NCBI GenBank assembly: GCA_036897625.1
Contig: JAYMTA010000884.1
Location: forward strand, 1 to 23,371
Source: Pelargonium cotyledonis
Taxonomy: Eukaryota > Streptophyta > Magnoliopsida > Geraniales > Geraniaceae
Direction of reading: 5' to 3'
Length of the DNA: 23,371 nt
Shown piece by piece: positions 20,954 through 23,371 of this stretch. The position numbers and the translations under genes were made by a program. Below the pieces are notes generated by a model. That model saw only the letters and a list, made by a program, of their open reading frames with translations. It was not told the origin of the DNA and ran no database searches. How positions within the stretch are numbered: position 1 is the first letter of the stretch; every line of letters begins with the position of its first letter.

Positions 20954-20956
20954 TTG

Positions 20957-20992
<36 letters not shown>
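20954..20992. repeat. (TA)n(TG)n compound microsatellite upstream of NRP
   Basis: About nine to ten TA units run directly into eight to nine TG units, some 145-185 bases upstream of the NRP start codon, probably near the transcription start. Confidence 0.85.
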
Positions 20993-21075
20993 AGAGGAGC
21001 TCTTCTTAACATCCTACGATTTTGTGTGTATTTCTGTGGGACCCACCGTTCAAGCCACCACCATCACCACAGCAG

Positions 21076-21154
21076 TTTAGGGTTTAGTGAGCTGAGCTCT
21101 AACAAATTATAATGGAAATTGTAATGGGCCCAATTAGTTCATTTTGGAGGCCCA
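21076..21154 (-). promoter_or_regulatory. NRP promoter motifs: telo-box-like element plus site II elements
   Basis: TTTAGGGTTTAG lies at 21076-21087. The palindrome TGGGCCCA at 21125-21132 contains site II in both orientations, and a further GGCCCA is at 21149-21154. Telo-box together with site II is a known pairing in promoters of plant translation and proliferation genes. The cluster is about 270-345 bases upstream of the start codon. Confidence 0.5.
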
Positions 21155-21279
21155 ACTAGCTTAAAATTCAGTCCATTAGACGACGACGACAACATGCCTC
21201 TGCAGAGTGCCGTTTGAAAGATGAAAGTTCCACGTGACGCGTTTTGGGATACAAACAAGCCAACAAAATTTATGGGATA

Positions 21280-21570
21280 GGGTAATTGTAGAAATCGGAT
21301 GTGAGATCTTTAGTCAACACTATTAAGACCGGAAGGGAGGTTTCTAGCTTCTTGAGTCTTATTATAGGTGATATCAGAGATTTAATTTCTCAATTTGTTA
21401 GTTTGAATTTTGTTTGGGTTAGTCTTTCGGCAAACAGGATGGCCTAGAGCATCGCTAGGTCGTCAGTTTATATTTAAAGCTATTAACAGCCCGGATTCTT
21501 TAGTTCAACTTTGTACGAATGATTTGATTTAATTTAATATAATCTTGTTGATTTAGAAGGAAAAAAAAAA
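21280..21570 (+). pseudogene. 5'-truncated LINE 3' end with RNase H-like remnant and A-run
   Basis: From TCG at 21295 one frame is open for about 50 codons and reads like the end of a plant LINE RNase H-like domain: SDVRSLVNTIKTGRE, then LIIGDIRDLISQF, then FVWVSLSANRMA. A stop codon replaces the conserved His after MA. One extra base separates the expected preceding Glu from the Ser-Asp. An A10 run at 21561-21570 would be the poly(A) end. The fragment is dead. No target duplication was found. Confidence 0.6.
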
Positions 21571-21885
21571 CTCAAAACCTCACTAAGAGTTACAAAGCCA
21601 AAAATTTTCAAACTTTTCAAGATTTTATTAAGGGTTGGAAATGAGTGTGAGAGATGGATAGAGCCAAAAAAACCTAAAACTCGGTCACTAAGTGAAATCT
21701 CTCAAAAATATTCGAAGTGTTGGAGCTTGGCAACAGAATCCAACCAAGAGATAATTTTCAAATAATTTCCAAGTATGAGAATATTGACAAGAAGATCCAA
21801 CCAAGAGAAACTCTCCTTGAATTTCTAATTAGTGTTGAAAGATGTCTCACATCCGCACTTCGGATGACCAATCAGCTCCTCGTCC
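21571..21885. repeat. Spacer with a short imperfect direct repeat
   Basis: The motif ATCCAACCAAGAGA occurs near 21738 and again near 21796, about 59 bases apart, with weaker similarity after it. No gene is apparent; a 96-codon open frame here has no recognisable family and overlaps the minisatellite. Confidence 0.4.
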
Positions 21886-22060
21886 CGCGAGTCATTGTTA
21901 GTCATCCTTATGGTCATACATCTCGTCGTCCTCGCGAACCATTGTTGGTCATACCCATAACCAAATCTCTCATCGCCCACATGAGTCATTGTTGGCCATC
22001 CCCATGATCATTCATATCCTTGACCCAACGAGTCACTCTAGTCTCTCTCATGCCTTACGC
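21886..22060. repeat. 47-bp minisatellite, about 3.7 units
   Basis: Units start at 21886, 21933, 21980 and 22027, each exactly 47 bases apart. The core is GAGTCATTGTTGGTCATCC-like, followed by a CCAT/TCAT-rich and CTCGTCG-like part. The last unit is incomplete and more diverged. Similarity to half a unit may extend left to about 21850. Confidence 0.85.
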
Positions 22061-22147
22061 AAACAGACTCATCTTAAGAGACAAAAAACTCTAAATTTGG
22101 TTAAGTGACAAATATATTTAGAGTCACCGCTCCCCAAAACTCACCTT

Positions 22148-22462
22148 TAGAGTTGGGCATAAGGTAGGTTGGACCAGATATTTGGACTATACTTGGATTG
22201 ATCGGACCATAATAAGTAACCAGACCGAATCTCAATCGGTCCGTTTTTTGGTCCTCATATTAATGATAGAGTCGGTCCGGTCCATTTTGTTTCAAATGCC
22301 GTAAAAACACAAAAGGACCGAATGGACCTATAAGGATAGTGAATGAGTGAGTTAAATATGGGCTAGGACTTGTTTAGTTAACTAACTCATTGCTCTCATT
22401 CTCTTCTACCATAAAAACACTAAAACTACTTTCATTCACTGCTCTCAAAGAAAGAATGGAAG
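22148..22462 (+). mobile_element. Possible hAT-type 5' terminus with GGTCC-rich subterminal repeats
   Basis: TAGAGTTGGGCA at 22148 resembles the TAGGGGTGGGCA start of many plant hAT elements. It is followed by many short copies of GGTCC, GGACC or GACCG in both orientations between about 22170 and 22330, as hAT subterminal regions have. A short possible first coding exon follows at 22463. No opposite end is in the window, so this is a hypothesis. Confidence 0.35.
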
Positions 22463-22548
22463 ATGGCGACTAAGCTTCCAACTCCGGCACATGACGACGA
22501 TTCTGAAAAAGATACTGGCACTGGGCGACAAATTTCCGGCATTGACTT
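22463..22548 (+). CDS. Possible first exon of an unassigned gene, interrupted by a LINE
   Basis: An ATG at 22463 opens a 29-codon frame, starting MATKLPTPAHDDDSEKDTG, that ends in TAA at 22550. A possible splice donor TT|GTAATT at 22549 would remove that stop. I do not recognise the peptide; it is polar and acidic and could be a disordered N-terminus. The next exon would have to lie beyond the antisense LINE fragment at 22731. If the hAT reading of the upstream region is right, this could be the start of a transposase gene. It may equally be a chance open frame. Confidence 0.2.
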
Positions 22549-22678
22549 GTAATTATTTTTTCATTTTCCACTATCCTTTTCTGGATTTGAATGTTCGATT
22601 CTTGGATAAAAGTTTCAACTACAGTTTTGAAATTTTTGGTGAAGTTTGTTCATTGATTTGTTGCTGAGTAGACTTGAA

Positions 22679-22740
22679 TCAAGTCTAGAGTTTTTTATTA
22701 TTGGAAATTTTGAAATCAATCAAGTCTAGAGTTTTTTTTT
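22679..22740. repeat. 41-bp-spaced direct repeat beside the LINE 3' end
   Basis: TCAAGTCTAGAGTTTTTT occurs at 22679-22696 and again at 22720-22737, where it runs into the T-run that is the LINE poly(A) tail in reverse. Confidence 0.8.
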
Positions 22741-23228
22741 TCTCTTTTTTTGAACGGAACATGGATCACATTTTATTAATCGATAACGTGTTCCGACATA
22801 AGAAGAATTGAAACATCAACAGGAGGCTGCAAACACAACCATCATTCAGTGCATGACACAAAAACAACTGTCCTAGGTAAAGCATGCGCCACCTGGTTCG
22901 CTGGCCGATTAACCCAACTAAACCTAACTAAATGAATTAGAAACAAAATCAACAGATATAGACAGTATGTCACTAACTACCAGACCCGATCCAACTTAAG
23001 GCCTCCTTGATGGTAATTGCCTCTGCAATTCGGGGTTCACTAATACCTGACCAACACGTCCGGCCGCCGACCTAGACCCAACCCGTGTGATCACGAATGA
23101 CCCAAGCTCTCCCCGACTTGCCAACGTCCTCAAATATCGCACCATCCACATTAACTTTGAGCACTCCTCCTCTCGGAGCACACCATGTAGGTCACCCGAT
23201 CGGCTGACTGAGGTTGCCGGAAGACGCC
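22731..23228 (-). pseudogene. LINE 3' end with RNase H-like domain, minus strand
   Basis: On the minus strand, from about 23190 downwards, one frame reads WCAPRGGVLKVNVDGAIF, then VIRDHTGWV, a stop, then IAEAITIKEALSWI. This is the N-terminal half of the RVT_3-type RNase H-like domain, with the VNVDGA strand that carries a catalytic Asp. After a decayed stretch, SWVNRPANQVAHALPR near 22905-22860 is the C-terminal signature with its His intact. AATAAA-like signal and an A-rich run ending near 22731 on the minus strand (T-run on the plus strand) mark the 3' end. In-frame stops and an internal deletion make it non-functional. The 5' boundary is approximate. Confidence 0.75.
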
Positions 23229-23305
23229 TAACTATGAGTTTATTTATATATAAAAACACATAACTAATTTTTATTTAACAATATATTATTGTAGAAGGTG
23301 AAAAC

Positions 23306-23329
23306 ATATATATATATATATATATATAA
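23306..23329. repeat. (TA)n microsatellite
   Basis: A run of about twelve TA units lies just before the Stowaway-like end at the right edge. TA-rich DNA is a usual target for Stowaway elements. Confidence 0.85.
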
Positions 23330-23335
23330 TATTTT

Positions 23336-23371
23336 CTCCGTCTCAAAATGAGTGTTTTGTTTCCATTTTTT
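23336..23371 (+). mobile_element. Stowaway-like MITE terminus, cut by the window edge
   Basis: CTCCGTCTCAAAATGAGTGT matches the plant Stowaway terminus and is close to the reverse complement of the right end of the element at 16491-16683 (TCTGTCTCAAAATGAGTG). Only the first 36 bases are present. Confidence 0.55.

Noticed and set aside
21717..22007. 96-codon plus-strand open frame
   Set aside because: Half of it is the 47-bp minisatellite and the rest has no recognisable domain; 47 is not a multiple of three, so units are read in different frames.
21886..22060. CRISPR array
   Set aside because: The whole 47-bp unit repeats, with no unique spacers between conserved repeats, in a plant genome.
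22996..23259. 87-codon minus-strand open frame as a gene
   Set aside because: The open frame is not the frame that carries the RNase H-like motifs; it is a by-product of the decayed LINE.

Overview
The window is nuclear DNA of a flowering plant, most likely a eudicot (possibly Rosaceae, which is a weak guess from protein similarity recalled from memory). It has AT-rich intergenic DNA, GT-AG introns, many short transposon relics and three housekeeping genes whose spliced products resemble well-known plant proteins. No bacterial, phage, organellar or CRISPR signal was seen.

Layout. (1) Positions 1-4598, minus strand: the first eleven coding exons (516 residues) of a PELP1/RIX1-like ribosome-biogenesis protein; its 3' part lies off the left edge. 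(2) 4599-6526: a divergent intergenic region with promoter motifs, a decayed LINE RNase H fragment and a 146-bp tandem duplication headed by G-tracts. (3) 6527-15353, plus strand: a complete four-exon THADA/Trm732 homologue of 2197 residues, with a tRNA-derived SINE in intron 1 and a long inverted-repeat element in intron 2. (4) 15354-16099: a short convergent spacer with candidate poly(A) signals and a small hAT-like relic. (5) 16100-20809, minus strand: a complete ten-exon NRP1-type (SET/NAP family) histone chaperone of 258 residues, with two MITE-like elements in intron 9 and diverged tandem repeats in the long intron 1. (6) 20810-23371: the NRP promoter, followed by transposon debris: two more LINE 3' ends in opposite orientations, a 47-bp minisatellite, a possible hAT 5' terminus and a Stowaway-like end cut by the window edge.

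The three genes are not an operon-like unit. They act in related growth processes: 60S ribosome maturation, tRNA anticodon-loop methylation and nucleosome assembly. Each has a growth-associated promoter motif: an E2F-like site upstream of PELP1, site II (TGGGCC) elements upstream of THADA, and site II plus telo-box motifs upstream of NRP.

I found no convincing new biological system. The points most worth checking are the phase-supported GC-AG intron in the PELP1 gene, the 47-bp minisatellite, the G-tract duplication, the possible hAT terminus with an unassigned first exon at the right side, and the RRSAGIP variant of the Trm732 motif. All exon boundaries were read by eye from splice consensus, reading phase and remembered family similarity; nothing was aligned by software.
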